DNA of 64,000 bases from an uncultured Tateyamaria sp. (GTDB lineage: Bacteria > Pseudomonadota > Alphaproteobacteria > Rhodobacterales > Rhodobacteraceae). The notes beneath the pieces were generated by a model, which was not told the origin of the DNA, searched no databases, and saw only the letters and a list, made by a program, of their open reading frames with translations. The position numbers and the translations under genes are program-made. Numbering within the stretch: position 1 is the first letter of the stretch; the number at the start of each line of letters is the position of its first letter. Shown here piece after piece: positions 31,986 through 42,556 of the stretch. The DNA lies in the NCBI RefSeq assembly GCF_947503415.1, contig NZ_CANNDS010000002.1, positions 434,001-498,000 of the forward strand. The letters run 5' to 3'.

Positions 31986-33027
31986 TCTCGCACAAATCGA
32001 TGTCATTGCCCCCAATTTCAAACGGCGCTTGTCGGGCGTCACGGCCACCGTGGCACGGCTTGTTCCATTGCAAGCTCAGTCTATCGCCATCACCGCTTGC
32101 GCCCCCGAGATGCCCGATGACGTGCCGAACGTGCATTGGACCAAGCTGTTGACCATGGCGCGCACAGGCCCCTCTGGCCCCCGCGTCTGGCATGCCCGGC
32201 GCAATGTCGAGATGATCGCGGGCCTTGCCCTGCGCGGGCTTTTGGGCAAACGGCTCAAGCTGCTCTTCACCTCGGCCAGCCAGCGCCACCATACCGGGCT
32301 GACGAAAGCGCTGATCGCGCGCATGGATGAGGTGATTGCCACCTCTGGCAAAACAGCCGGATATCTCGACCGCGACGCCACCGTGATCCACCACGGCATC
32401 GACATTGACACTTTCACTCCGCACCCGGACAAGGACGCATTGCGGGCGAACTTGGGTCTTCCGACCGGCCCCCTGATGGGGTGTTTCGGACGGATCCGGG
32501 CGCAAAAGGGCACTGATGTCTTTGTGGACGCGATGATCCGGGTGTTGCGCGATCATCCCGATGCCGCCGCCATCGTGATGGGCCGCGCCGTCGATAAGGA
32601 CGAAGCGTTTCTGGAGGACCTCCGGGACCGCGTCGAAACAGCAGGGCTGGCCGACCGGCTGCTCTTCTTGCCAGAAGTACCCGTCTGGGAAACACCCCGC
32701 TTCTACCAGGCTCTGGACATCTACATCGCACCACAACGCTGGGAAGGCTTCGGCCTCACCCCGCTTGAAGCCATGGCGTGCGGCACCCCTGCCATCGCGA
32801 CCCGCGTCGGCGCGTTCGAGGAACTGATTGTCGATGGGCAGACAGGCACGCTCATTGACGCAGGCAACGTTGATCAGATGGTCAATGCCACCAACGCCCT
32901 GCTGAGCGATCCAACCAAACTGGCCACATGGAGCCAAAACGCACGCAAGCACATGGTCGACCACTTCCAACTACAGCAGGAAGCGGACGCCATCATAGCG
33001 ATCTACAAAAAGCTGCTTGCCACCTGA
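31978..33027 (+). CDS. Glycosyltransferase family 4-type (LPS core-like)
   Basis: 349 aa; GCFGRIRAQKGTDVFVDAMI, PQRWEGFGLTPLEAMACGTPAIATRVGAFEELI. Confidence 0.9.
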   Translation: MPDLAQIDVIAPNFKRRLSGVTATVARLVPLQAQSIAITACAPEMPDDVPNVHWTKLLTMARTGPSGPRVWHARRNVEMIAGLALRGLLGKRLKLLFTSASQRHHTGLTKALIARMDEVIATSGKTAGYLDRDATVIHHGIDIDTFTPHPDKDALRANLGLPTGPLMGCFGRIRAQKGTDVFVDAMIRVLRDHPDAAAIVMGRAVDKDEAFLEDLRDRVETAGLADRLLFLPEVPVWETPRFYQALDIYIAPQRWEGFGLTPLEAMACGTPAIATRVGAFEELIVDGQTGTLIDAGNVDQMVNATNALLSDPTKLATWSQNARKHMVDHFQLQQEADAIIAIYKKLLAT

Positions 33028-33086
33028 CGGGACGGCGGGTGGGGCGACCTGCCAAAGGCAGGAGCGTCACCCCGTCGTCACCCCCG

Positions 33087-34253
33087 TCACGACGCCATGG
33101 GCAACCTTTGCTCCACAATCTCCGCCCACCAGGAACAGCCAGCGGGGATCGCCTCGTCGTTGAAGTTGTATTCCGGGTGATGGACCATCGCCGTGTCCCC
33201 GTTGCCCACCAGGATATACGCACCAGGCCGCTCTTCGAGCATGAAGGCAAAATCCTCACCGCCCATCACCAACGGTGCCTCATCACACTGGCCGGACACC
33301 GACCGCGCCACATCTGCCGCAAATTCGGTCTGGGCATCGTGGTTCACCATCACCGGATAGTTCCGGTTATAGGTCACGCGCGCCACGCCGCCAAAGGTGC
33401 TGGCGACGCCTTCGCAAATCTCGACCACACGCTTTTCCGCCAGATCGCGCGCCTCGGCGCTCATGGTGCGCACGGTGCCCATGATCTGCACCCGCTGCGG
33501 GATCACGTTGAACGCTTTCGAGGAGGTCTCGAACGACGTAATCGACACCACGATCCGGTCAATTGGATCGGCATTCCGGCTGACAATAGATTGCAGCATG
33601 GTCACCGCGTGCGACGCCATCAATGTTGTGTCGATGGTTTCCTGCGGCTTGGCCGCATGCCCCCCCAGTCCCTCGAACTCGATCTCCAGCAAGTCCGTCG
33701 CAGCAAAGAACGGCCCCGGACGGATCGCGAACTCACCCACCGGGCGGCCCGGCCAGTTGTGCATGCCATACACTTCGTCGATGCCCCAGCGGTCCATCAT
33801 CCCGTCATTGCACATTTCGCGACCACCACCGCCACCCTCTTCGGCGGGCTGGAAGATCACCACTACGGTCCCATCGAAATTCCGCGTCTCGGACAGGTAT
33901 TGCGCCGCCCCCAGCAGCATCGCCGTATGCCCGTCATGGCCGCAGGCGTGCATCGCGTCCGGCGTTTTTGAGGCATATTCAACGCCCGTCTGCTCATGGA
34001 TCGGCAGCGCATCCATGTCGGCGCGCAACCCAATCACCTTGCCCGACCCATCTGCCTTGCCCTTGATCACGCCCACAACGCCCGTGCGGCCAATCCCCTC
34101 GACCACTTCGTCACAGCCGAACGCGCGCAGCTTTTCGGCGACCAATGCACTGGTCCGGTGCGTCTCGAATAGAATTTCAGGGTGCTGGTGGATGTCACGC
34201 CGCCATTCGGTGATGTCGGCATGCATTTCGGCAAAGCGGTTCTTGATGGGCAT
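33087..34253 (-). CDS. M20 family amidohydrolase (hippurate hydrolase-like), copy 1
   Basis: 388 aa from MPIKNRFAEMHADITEWRRDIHQHPE; MHACGHDGHTAMLLGAA, FQPAEEGGGGGREM. Confidence 0.93.
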   Translation of the reverse strand: MPIKNRFAEMHADITEWRRDIHQHPEILFETHRTSALVAEKLRAFGCDEVVEGIGRTGVVGVIKGKADGSGKVIGLRADMDALPIHEQTGVEYASKTPDAMHACGHDGHTAMLLGAAQYLSETRNFDGTVVVIFQPAEEGGGGGREMCNDGMMDRWGIDEVYGMHNWPGRPVGEFAIRPGPFFAATDLLEIEFEGLGGHAAKPQETIDTTLMASHAVTMLQSIVSRNADPIDRIVVSITSFETSSKAFNVIPQRVQIMGTVRTMSAEARDLAEKRVVEICEGVASTFGGVARVTYNRNYPVMVNHDAQTEFAADVARSVSGQCDEAPLVMGGEDFAFMLEERPGAYILVGNGDTAMVHHPEYNFNDEAIPAGCSWWAEIVEQRLPMAS

Positions 34254-34267
34254 CTTGTGTCCTTTGG

Positions 34268-35434
34268 TTACTGTGCGGGCATGCGTTGTTCGACCAGTTC
34301 CACGAACCAGCTTGCCCCGGCGGGGATGGCTTCGTCGTCGAACTGGTACTCGGGGTGGTGGACCATCGGCCCGTCCCCGTTGCCCAGCATGATGTAGGCG
34401 CCGGGACAGGCATTCAACATGAATGCAAAGTCTTCGGCGGCCATGATTGGTGGTGTGTCCGTGATGACATCGCCCGCCACCGCACGGGCGGCTGCGGCGG
34501 CATATTCCGTGTGTTCGTCGTGGTTTATGGTGACGGGATAGCCCACGCGGTAATCGACCTCGACCTCGCATTGGTGCGCCTGTCCAATTGCCTTGGCGAT
34601 CTCGCTGACCCGCGCCTCGACCTGATCACGCACCTCTGGGTCCAAGGCCCGTACCGTGCCTGTCATGCGTGTGACCTGCGGAATGATGTTGTGCGTGTCG
34701 ATGTCGGAATGCAGCGCGCAGATGGACACGACAGCCGATTCAAGCGGATCCACGTTGCGGCTGGCAATGCTTTGCAACGCCAGAATGATCTGCGCTGCCG
34801 CCACATTCGGGTCAATCGCTTGATGCGGCGCAGCCGCGTGCCCGCCCTTGCCCGTCACAGTGACGTAAAACTCATCCGCCGAGGCCAGAAGTGCGCCGGA
34901 CCGGATCGCGAACTGCCCCGTCGGCAACCCCGGCATGTTGTGCAGGCCATAGATTTCCTGAATGCCCCAACGGTCGATCAGCCCGTCATTGACCATCTCG
35001 CGGCCCCCGCCGCCGCCCTCTTCCGCCGGTTGGAACGCCAGCACTGCGGTGCCATCGAAATTCCGCGTCTCTGCCAGATATTGCGCGGCCCCCAACAGGA
35101 TCGATGTATGCCCATCGTGGCCACAGGCATGCATCTTGCCCGGATGTTTGGAGGCGTATTCAAGCCCCGTCGCCTCTTCAATCGGCAGCGCGTCCATGTC
35201 CGCGCGCAAGCCCATTACCCGACCCTTCGTATCCGTCTTGCCCTTGATCACCGCCACAACACCGGTTTTGCCAATGCCTGTGGTGATGTCGTCCACACCA
35301 AATTCGCGCAGCCGATCTACCACAAATGCCGCCGTCTCATGCACGTCAAAGTCCAGCTCGGGATGGGCGTGCAAATGGCGGCGCCAGCCCGTGATCTCGG
35401 CATGGGTTTCGGCAAGGCGGTTCTTGATCGGCAT
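34268..35434 (-). CDS. M20 family amidohydrolase (hippurate hydrolase-like), copy 2
   Basis: 388 aa paralog of the adjacent gene with the same motifs and length. Confidence 0.93.
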   Translation of the reverse strand: MPIKNRLAETHAEITGWRRHLHAHPELDFDVHETAAFVVDRLREFGVDDITTGIGKTGVVAVIKGKTDTKGRVMGLRADMDALPIEEATGLEYASKHPGKMHACGHDGHTSILLGAAQYLAETRNFDGTAVLAFQPAEEGGGGGREMVNDGLIDRWGIQEIYGLHNMPGLPTGQFAIRSGALLASADEFYVTVTGKGGHAAAPHQAIDPNVAAAQIILALQSIASRNVDPLESAVVSICALHSDIDTHNIIPQVTRMTGTVRALDPEVRDQVEARVSEIAKAIGQAHQCEVEVDYRVGYPVTINHDEHTEYAAAAARAVAGDVITDTPPIMAAEDFAFMLNACPGAYIMLGNGDGPMVHHPEYQFDDEAIPAGASWFVELVEQRMPAQ

Positions 35435-35446
35435 GGACAGATCCTG

Positions 35447-36790
35447 TCAGACAGAGGGGCCGATGCGCATCTTGGTGCCATCGGAAAAGCGGCTCAGGCG
35501 GAACCGTGTCAGATCATGACCCGGATTTTCGCCCATGACCAGAGCGGCCAGAACCTTTCCCATGCCGGGACCAATGCCAAAGCCATGCCCGCTCATGCCA
35601 GTGCCCACGGTCAGACCCGGCAAGGCCGCAACCCGGTCCACCACTGGCACGACGTCCGGCATCGTGTCGATCATCCCCGCCCACGCCGTCTTGATCCTTA
35701 CTGGCCCAAGGTCAGGGAAAAGCGCGGCGAAGCCCTGCGTCAGCTTCTTGACCTTAGTCCGGTTCGGGGCCGGGTTGAGAATACGCATCGCTTCGAACGG
35801 GCTGGGACCATCTGCATCCCATGTCCGACGCGTGCCCCAAGCGTCCGGAAACCCGCGCGGTGCGGCAGGCAGAAACCGGGTGCCAAAGGGGTCTTTGCGC
35901 AGTTGTGTCAGATACTTAGGCAATGCGCGAAACGCATCAGGGCCGACAAAAAGCTCGTGAAAACCGCCGGCCGCAAGGGAGTATCCACCATCCTTGCGCG
36001 GACGGAATGCGATGCGATCGTCAGCGGCCCCGCCCGGATAGATCATGGGCAAAGGGTCTGTCGCCGCAACAGTGGCCCGCACGGAAAGCTGAGGCAAAGC
36101 AATGCCATGGCGGCGCAAGAACAGCGCAGACCACGCACCACCTGCCAGCACCACTTCGGGGGTCACGATCCGGCCCTGTTCGGTCACGACGCCCGCAACC
36201 TTGCCGCCCTGAATATCCAAAGCGCGCACCGCGCAATTCTCCACGATCAAAGCCCCCGCCCGCGCCGCAACGCCCGCCAAGGCAGGCACTGCGACCCAAG
36301 GTTCGGCGCGCATGTCTGATGCAGTATAAAGCGCACCGACGTAGGTTTTGGACATGCCCGGCACCAAATCGGCCACCTCAGCCGTGCTCAGCAACCGGCT
36401 GTCCACATCGTGCGCTTCTGCATGGCGCAGCCACTTGGCATATTTCGCCATCTCATCTTCGGAGCCCGCCAGATACGTGACACCGCCCTGCGTCAGACCG
36501 ATGTCCACATTGGTCCGCCCGGCCAGATCACGCCAAAGCGCGTTGGCTTCAACCATAATCGGTAGCTCATCAGGGTCCCGACCCTGCTGCCTGATCCAGC
36601 CCCAGTTGCGGCTGGACTGCTCACCCGCGATACGGCCCTTCTCCAGCAAGACAACGCGCTGACCCACCTCGGCCAGATAGAGCGCCGTGCACACGCCAAT
36701 GACACCACCGCCGATGACAACAACATCCGCCGTTTTCGGGACCGGCCCCGGCCAGGTCACCGGCGTTGCGTCATTGATCGGAAAGGCCAT
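35447..36790 (-). CDS. FAD-dependent amino-acid/amine oxidoreductase (DAO family)
   Basis: DVVVIGGGVIGVCTALYLAEVGQRVVLLEKG; C-terminal GTGMSGHGFGIGPGMG. Confidence 0.92.
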   Translation of the reverse strand: MAFPINDATPVTWPGPVPKTADVVVIGGGVIGVCTALYLAEVGQRVVLLEKGRIAGEQSSRNWGWIRQQGRDPDELPIMVEANALWRDLAGRTNVDIGLTQGGVTYLAGSEDEMAKYAKWLRHAEAHDVDSRLLSTAEVADLVPGMSKTYVGALYTASDMRAEPWVAVPALAGVAARAGALIVENCAVRALDIQGGKVAGVVTEQGRIVTPEVVLAGGAWSALFLRRHGIALPQLSVRATVAATDPLPMIYPGGAADDRIAFRPRKDGGYSLAAGGFHELFVGPDAFRALPKYLTQLRKDPFGTRFLPAAPRGFPDAWGTRRTWDADGPSPFEAMRILNPAPNRTKVKKLTQGFAALFPDLGPVRIKTAWAGMIDTMPDVVPVVDRVAALPGLTVGTGMSGHGFGIGPGMGKVLAALVMGENPGHDLTRFRLSRFSDGTKMRIGPSV

Positions 36791-36799
36791 GTGCCGTCC

Positions 36800-37960
36800 T
36801 CAGGTCAGCCGCGCCACCAGATCTTTCATAAAGCCATGCCCGGCCTGAAACTGGGCCACGGTAATGAATTCATTGGGCTGGTGCGCCTGCGCAATGTCAC
36901 CGGGTCCGCACACGACAGCAGAATATCCAGCCGCCTGAAACTGCCCGGCTTCGGTCCCATAGCTCACCACATGTGTGCCGTTGTCGCCAGTGATGGCGCG
37001 CACCAATCCTTCGGCGGCCCCGTCCTCTTCCGGCTTCAAGGGTGGCACATCAAAGCGCGTTTCGATATCGACACGCGCCTCGGGATGCGTGGCTTTCATG
37101 CCGACCTCAATCTCGGCCACATGCGCCAGATACGCCTCTTTCAACGCCACCACATCGTCCCCGGGCACCGCCCGAAAATCCATGGAGAACCGGCAATCCT
37201 TGGCCGTGATGTTGTGCGCCGTCCCGCCCACCACCTGCCCCACATGCCACGTGGTAAAGGGCGGGTCGAACATGGCCGCCAGCGCGGATGGCTCTGCCGC
37301 CATATTCTCGGCATTCCGGTGATTGGCAAAATCAATGATCTTCGCGCCTTCCAGAATGGCACTCACACCCTGCGGCAACAAAGAGGAGTGCACCTCGAAA
37401 CCCACCACATGGGTATCAAACCCCTGCCCGCCCTTATGGCCGGTGACGGCTTTCATCATCGATGGCTCGCCCACAATCACAGGACCACCCTTGGGCACCA
37501 CGCCCTGCATCGCCTGGATCATGGGTGGTGCCCCAAGGCAGCCAATCTCTTCATCAAAGCTGAGCGCCAACTGCATGGGTGTCTTCACCCCGGCATGATG
37601 CGCCTCGACCAGCGCCCAAAGGGCCAGTGCATCAAATCCCTTCATGTCGCAGGTGCCGCGGCCAAAATACTTGCCGTCACGTTCAGTCACAACAAACGGG
37701 TCCGTATCCCAAGGCTGGCCGTCCACAGGCACCACATCCGTATGCCCGGACAGGACCACAGCGCCCTCGACCTCTGGCCCCACATGCGCAAACAGCGCAG
37801 CCTTGGGTTGGTCGGGATGGCAATACCGGTGGGCAATGATCCCGTGCTCGTTCAGATACCCCTCCACCCAATCCACCAAGGGCAGGTTCGTATCCCGGCT
37901 CACGGTGGGAAAGCTGATCAGTTTGGTCATCAACTCAAGCGGGCTCAGGCGCGTGGTCAT
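36800..37960 (-). CDS. argE: Acetylornithine deacetylase-like M20 peptidase
   Basis: 386 aa; LSGHTDVVPVDGQPWDTDPF, GRGTCDMKGFDA. Confidence 0.88.
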   Translation of the reverse strand: MTTRLSPLELMTKLISFPTVSRDTNLPLVDWVEGYLNEHGIIAHRYCHPDQPKAALFAHVGPEVEGAVVLSGHTDVVPVDGQPWDTDPFVVTERDGKYFGRGTCDMKGFDALALWALVEAHHAGVKTPMQLALSFDEEIGCLGAPPMIQAMQGVVPKGGPVIVGEPSMMKAVTGHKGGQGFDTHVVGFEVHSSLLPQGVSAILEGAKIIDFANHRNAENMAAEPSALAAMFDPPFTTWHVGQVVGGTAHNITAKDCRFSMDFRAVPGDDVVALKEAYLAHVAEIEVGMKATHPEARVDIETRFDVPPLKPEEDGAAEGLVRAITGDNGTHVVSYGTEAGQFQAAGYSAVVCGPGDIAQAHQPNEFITVAQFQAGHGFMKDLVARLT

Positions 37961-38646
37961 AGTCGGTATCCCCCCGAAACGGTCAAAACTTCACCCGTGA
38001 TGAAGGACGCCGCATCACTCAGCAAGAAACGCACAACACCCGCGATGTCGGCGGGCAGGCCCATCCGACCAAGCGCTGTCATACCAATAAAGGCTTGTTT
38101 CAAGTCGTCATCCCGCCCCGCATCCGGCACATCAATCGCGCCGGGGGCCACACCGTTGATGCGAATGCCGCGCGGGCCCATTTCCTTGGCGGCCCCACGT
38201 GTCCACAGATCAAGGGCCGCCTTGCTGGCCCCGTACATCGCAGCGCCCATAGGGGGCAAAACTGCATTGACGGACGAGATATTGACCATGCACGACCACG
38301 CCCCGAAATGAGGGGCCGCAGCAGCCAGCAAGCCTTGTGCGGCAAACAGGTTTACGTCGAACATGCGGCGGTAGTCGTCCGGCGTAAACTGGTCCAGAGG
38401 CGAGACAGAGATGTCGCCTGCATTGTGCACCACCGCGTCGAGACGGCCAAAGCGGTCCAGCGTTGTGGCAACCAAGTGCGCGGGCACATCCGCATCGGTC
38501 AGGTTCCCCTGCACCGACGCGACATCAGCATCGGGCGCGGTTGTGTTGTAGTGCACCATCACGTCGTGATCGCGCGCCAGTTCCGCTACGATCCCTGCCC
38601 CGATGCCGCGCGCGCCGCCGGTGACCAGAACGGCCTTGCGCGCCAT
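37957..38646 (-). CDS. SDR family oxidoreductase
   Basis: VLVTGGARGIGAGI, VHNAGDIS, MYGASKAALD. Confidence 0.9.
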   Translation of the reverse strand: MARKAVLVTGGARGIGAGIVAELARDHDVMVHYNTTAPDADVASVQGNLTDADVPAHLVATTLDRFGRLDAVVHNAGDISVSPLDQFTPDDYRRMFDVNLFAAQGLLAAAAPHFGAWSCMVNISSVNAVLPPMGAAMYGASKAALDLWTRGAAKEMGPRGIRINGVAPGAIDVPDAGRDDDLKQAFIGMTALGRMGLPADIAGVVRFLLSDAASFITGEVLTVSGGYRL

Positions 38647-38647
38647 A

Positions 38648-40480
38648 TCAATAGCCGCTGTCGGTAGTCAGCACGAAGTGACCCGGCTCGACCTCGTCAT
38701 ATTCGGACGGGGCCGGTTCGTAGTCCACGGGATGAATGGGCGACGGGATCGGTTTGAAGTTCAGATCCTTCTCGGCCTTGCGCTGGCGCGGGTCGGCGAT
38801 GGGCACGGCCTTCATCAACGCTTGGGTATAGGGGTGTTGCGGGTTCTCGAACACGCGGGCACGCGGCCCCTTCTCTACAATACGGCCCAGATACATGACG
38901 CCCACATGATGGCTGACACGTTCGACCACGGCCATGTCATGGCTGATGAACAGGAAGGACAGGTCCATCTCGGCCTGCAACTCCATCATCAGGTTCAACA
39001 CCTGCGCCTGCACGGACACATCCAGCGCCGACACCGCTTCGTCCGCGATGATCAGCTTGGGGTTCAACGCCAAAGCCCGGGCGATGGCCACGCGCTGGCG
39101 CTGCCCCCCCGACAATTCATGCGGATAACGGCGCATGAAACTGCGCGGCAGTTCCACCCGGTCAAACAGCATCTCGACGCGTTTCGTGCCCTCGGCCCCC
39201 TTGAACATGCCGAAATTGTGCATCGGTTCAGCCACTTGATCGGCCAACTGCATCTGCGGGTTCAGCGACGCAAACGGGTCCTGAAAGATCATTTGCATGT
39301 CGCGCCGCGCCTCGCGCAACTCTCGGTCGTTCAGCGCCATGATGTCGGTATCGCCCAGCATGATGTGACCGGCCTGAGGTTCAACCAGCCGCAGGATCGA
39401 CCGCCCGGCCGAAGACTTGCCGCAGCCGCTCTCCCCCACAAGGCTCAGCGTCTGGCCCTTGTTGATGGTGAAAGACACATCTTCAACCGCATGCACGTTG
39501 GCAACCAAACGGCGGAAGAACCCGCCCTTTACTGGGAACCGCGTGGTCAGGCCCGTGACTTCCAGAAGCTTTTCCTCGGTGCCGGGGATCGGTTTGATCT
39601 CTCCCTGATTGTGGCCCAGCAGCTTCATCGGTTCGGGATATTGCTTGCCGCGCATCTCGCCCAGTTTGGGCACGGCGGCGAGCAGCGCCTTGGTGTAAGG
39701 GTGCTGCGGGTTCTCGAAAATGTCGGCCACGGGGCCTTCTTCAACCTTGTTGCCCCGGAACATGACCACAACGCGGTCCGCCATCTGGGCCACCACGGCC
39801 ATGTCGTGGGTGATGAACATCACGGCAGTGCCGGTCTCACGCTTGAGGCGGTCCATCAGGGCAAGGATTTCCGCCTGAATGGTTACGTCCAATGCCGTTG
39901 TGGGCTCGTCCGCGATCAGCAAACGCGGCTCGCAGGCCAGCGCCATGGCGATGACCACGCGCTGGCGCATGCCACCGGACAACTCGTGCGGATACTGCTT
40001 CAAGCGGCGCTCTGGCTCAGGGATGCGCACCTGCCTCAGCAGTTCCAACGCCCGCTCCTCGGCCTTGCTTTTGCTCAGACCCTTGTGCAGGCGCAACCCT
40101 TCGGTCAACTGACGGCCTACGGTGAACACAGGGTTCAGGGCCGTCATCGGTTCCTGAAAGATCATCCCGATCTCGTTGCCGCGGATGGTGCGCATCAAAT
40201 CCTGGTCCGTATTGGCCAGATCAACCGCGTCGGCATCCTTGCGATCAAAGATCAGACGCCCGCCGGCAATATGCCCCCCGCCAAATTCGACCAAACGCAT
40301 GAGCGACAGCGAAGACACCGATTTTCCGGACCCGGATTCGCCCACCACACATACGGTTTCGCCCGGGTTCACCTCGAACGAGACGTCCTCAACGCCCAAG
40401 ACCGGGCCGTCCTTGGTCTGGAATTCCACCCGTAGATTCTGGATGTTGGCGATGGGTTGCGTGTCTGTATGATCGAGCAT
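38648..40480 (-). CDS. Fused oligopeptide-type ABC transporter ATPase (two nucleotide-binding domains)
   Basis: 610 aa; two Walker A motifs (GESGSGKS, GESGCGKS) and two LSGG(M/Q)RQRV signatures. Upstream extension in the ORF track is antisense to the SBP gene. Confidence 0.95.
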   Translation of the reverse strand: MLDHTDTQPIANIQNLRVEFQTKDGPVLGVEDVSFEVNPGETVCVVGESGSGKSVSSLSLMRLVEFGGGHIAGGRLIFDRKDADAVDLANTDQDLMRTIRGNEIGMIFQEPMTALNPVFTVGRQLTEGLRLHKGLSKSKAEERALELLRQVRIPEPERRLKQYPHELSGGMRQRVVIAMALACEPRLLIADEPTTALDVTIQAEILALMDRLKRETGTAVMFITHDMAVVAQMADRVVVMFRGNKVEEGPVADIFENPQHPYTKALLAAVPKLGEMRGKQYPEPMKLLGHNQGEIKPIPGTEEKLLEVTGLTTRFPVKGGFFRRLVANVHAVEDVSFTINKGQTLSLVGESGCGKSSAGRSILRLVEPQAGHIMLGDTDIMALNDRELREARRDMQMIFQDPFASLNPQMQLADQVAEPMHNFGMFKGAEGTKRVEMLFDRVELPRSFMRRYPHELSGGQRQRVAIARALALNPKLIIADEAVSALDVSVQAQVLNLMMELQAEMDLSFLFISHDMAVVERVSHHVGVMYLGRIVEKGPRARVFENPQHPYTQALMKAVPIADPRQRKAEKDLNFKPIPSPIHPVDYEPAPSEYDEVEPGHFVLTTDSGY

Positions 40481-40774
40481 TCGGGTCCCCGCGATTGAGC
40501 CTTTTTGGCTCAGGTTTTCCAAAGAGTGGGCGAAGGCACAGGCACTGTCAAATATTGACCTACGAAAATCATCATTGATGGCACGCAACGCTTGCAATTT
40601 CCCCAAAAGCTGTTTCGATATCGGGGTGCGCTTGGGGGGCCAAGAGTAAAAAACACGGATAAACCGTGGGTTATCGCGTACACGTATCGCTCCCTCAGGC
40701 TGGACTTGTGTCACATGACCTGTGACGCGCATTTGACGCGCAGGGCTAACCTGCGGTCCAACAAGGAGTATGAT

Positions 40775-42478
40775 ATGTCCCTGAAACCCCTTCTGATGGG
40801 TGCCGTGGCAGCAGCCGCGCTTGCGCCTGCCGCCTTTGCCGAGCGTGGCTCGGATGGCGAGCTGAAGATCATTTATTGGCAAGCGCCGTCGATCCTGAAC
40901 CCGTATCTCTCGGGCGGCACCAAAGACATCGAATCCGCGTCGATGATCATCGAACCCCTTGCCCGCTATGACGAAACCGGCGCCCTGACCGCGTGGCTGG
41001 CCGAAGAAATCCCCACCGTCAGCAATGGCGGCGTAAGCGAGGATCTGACCACCATCACGTGGAAGATCAAGGAAGGCATCCAGTGGTCCGACGGCACACC
41101 CTTCACATCCGCTGACGTCAAGTTCACCGCAGATTACTGCATGCATCCCGAAGGTGGCTGTGCGCAGCTGGCATTCTTCGACGGCGTGGAAAACGTCGAG
41201 ACGGTGGATGATCTGACGGTAAAAGTGACCTTCAACCAGCCCAAGCCAAACCCCTACGGACCGTTCGTGGGTGGCCAGTCGCCGATTATTCAAGCCGCGC
41301 AGTTCGCGGACTGCCTTGGTGCCAAAGCACCCGAATGTACGGAGGCGAACTTCAACCCCATCGGCACCGGTGGCTTCAAGGTTGAAGAATTCCGCCCCAA
41401 TGACGTGATCACCATGGTCGCGAATGACAATTATCGCGACCCGGCCAAACCTGCTTTTGCACGCGTGACCTTCAAAGGCGGCGGAGATGCAACGGCTGCG
41501 GGCCGTGCCGTTCTGGAAACGGGCGAGTTTGACTACGCCTGGAACCTGCAGCTGGCACCCGATGTCATCTCGCGCATGGAAGAAGGCGGCAAGGGCGTTG
41601 CCGTGGCAGGCTTTGGCCCGCTCGTCGAACGCCTTGAGATGAACCTGACCAACCCGTCCCCGGACCTGCCGCCAGAGACGCGCGCAACCGTGGCCGAACC
41701 CCACCCGTTCCTGAGCGACATCAACGTACGCAAGGCCCTGTCGATGGCCATTGACCGTCCGCTTCTGGTGGAAGTGGGCTATGGTCAGGCGGGTAAAGTC
41801 ACGTGTGACCTCGTGCCTGCACCTGCCATGTTCGCCTCCGGCGATCAGCACTGCGCCACGCAAGACATCGAAGGCGCCAAGGCGCTGCTGGACGAAGCCG
41901 GATGGGTTGACAGCAACGGCAACGGCACCCGCGACAAGGACGGTGTTGAACTCAGCATCCTCTACCAGACCTCGACCAACGCCGTCCGTCAGGACTTCCA
42001 GGCGCTGATCAAGCAGTGGTGGAGCGAGATCGGTGTTGAAACCGAACTGCGCAACCTTGATGCCTCCGTGTTCTTTGGCGGTGACCCCGGTTCGCCCGAC
42101 ACGTTCCAGAAGTTCTATGCCGACGTGGAAATGTACGCCAACACGTTCAACGGCACAGACCCCCAGCAGTATCTGGCTCAGTACCGCTGCGGAAACGAAC
42201 CCAAGCCATCGTCGCAATGGCAGGGCGAGAACATCAACCGCTTCTGCGATCCCGAATACGATGCTCTGATCGATGAACTGGCCCGCACAGGCGAGATCGA
42301 AAAGCGCGCTGAAATCGCGATCAAGATGAACAACATGCTGACCAAAGACACCTTCACCATCGTGCCGCTTGTGCACCGTGGTCGCGTCTCTGCCCACTCC
42401 AATACGCTGGGCGGCGTGAAGCTGAACGTCTGGGACAGCGAAATCTGGAATACGGCCGACTGGTATCGGGTCGACTGA
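40775..42478 (+). CDS. Peptide-type ABC transporter substrate-binding protein
   Basis: 567 aa from MSLKPLLMGAVAAAALAPAAFAERG (signal peptide); SBP family 5 motifs. Confidence 0.94.
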   Translation: MSLKPLLMGAVAAAALAPAAFAERGSDGELKIIYWQAPSILNPYLSGGTKDIESASMIIEPLARYDETGALTAWLAEEIPTVSNGGVSEDLTTITWKIKEGIQWSDGTPFTSADVKFTADYCMHPEGGCAQLAFFDGVENVETVDDLTVKVTFNQPKPNPYGPFVGGQSPIIQAAQFADCLGAKAPECTEANFNPIGTGGFKVEEFRPNDVITMVANDNYRDPAKPAFARVTFKGGGDATAAGRAVLETGEFDYAWNLQLAPDVISRMEEGGKGVAVAGFGPLVERLEMNLTNPSPDLPPETRATVAEPHPFLSDINVRKALSMAIDRPLLVEVGYGQAGKVTCDLVPAPAMFASGDQHCATQDIEGAKALLDEAGWVDSNGNGTRDKDGVELSILYQTSTNAVRQDFQALIKQWWSEIGVETELRNLDASVFFGGDPGSPDTFQKFYADVEMYANTFNGTDPQQYLAQYRCGNEPKPSSQWQGENINRFCDPEYDALIDELARTGEIEKRAEIAIKMNNMLTKDTFTIVPLVHRGRVSAHSNTLGGVKLNVWDSEIWNTADWYRVD

Positions 42479-42556
42479 TTTCCCTCGGGGTGGGCGTTCG
42501 CGCCTGCCCCACCTTCACGAACAACAAAAAGACCTCCGCAAAAGGACTGGCCCTTT

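Noticed and set aside
34254-34571. N-terminal extension of the first amidohydrolase ORF
   Set aside because: Overlaps the 3' end of the second amidohydrolase in another frame; paralog alignment fixes the start at MPIKNRF.
38603-40435. 610 aa plus-strand ORF antisense to the ABC ATPase
   Set aside because: Shadow ORF; the minus-strand frame carries Walker A and ABC signature motifs twice.
40631-40668. CTTGGGGGGCCAAG and CACGGATAAACCGTG inverted repeats in the divergent ABC promoter region
   Set aside because: Short 5-bp arms; could be operators but not distinguishable from chance without comparative data.
40481-42397. Upstream extension of the 1249 aa minus ORF
   Set aside because: Antisense to the substrate-binding protein; true ATPase start is MLDHTDTQPIANIQNLRVEF at 40480.
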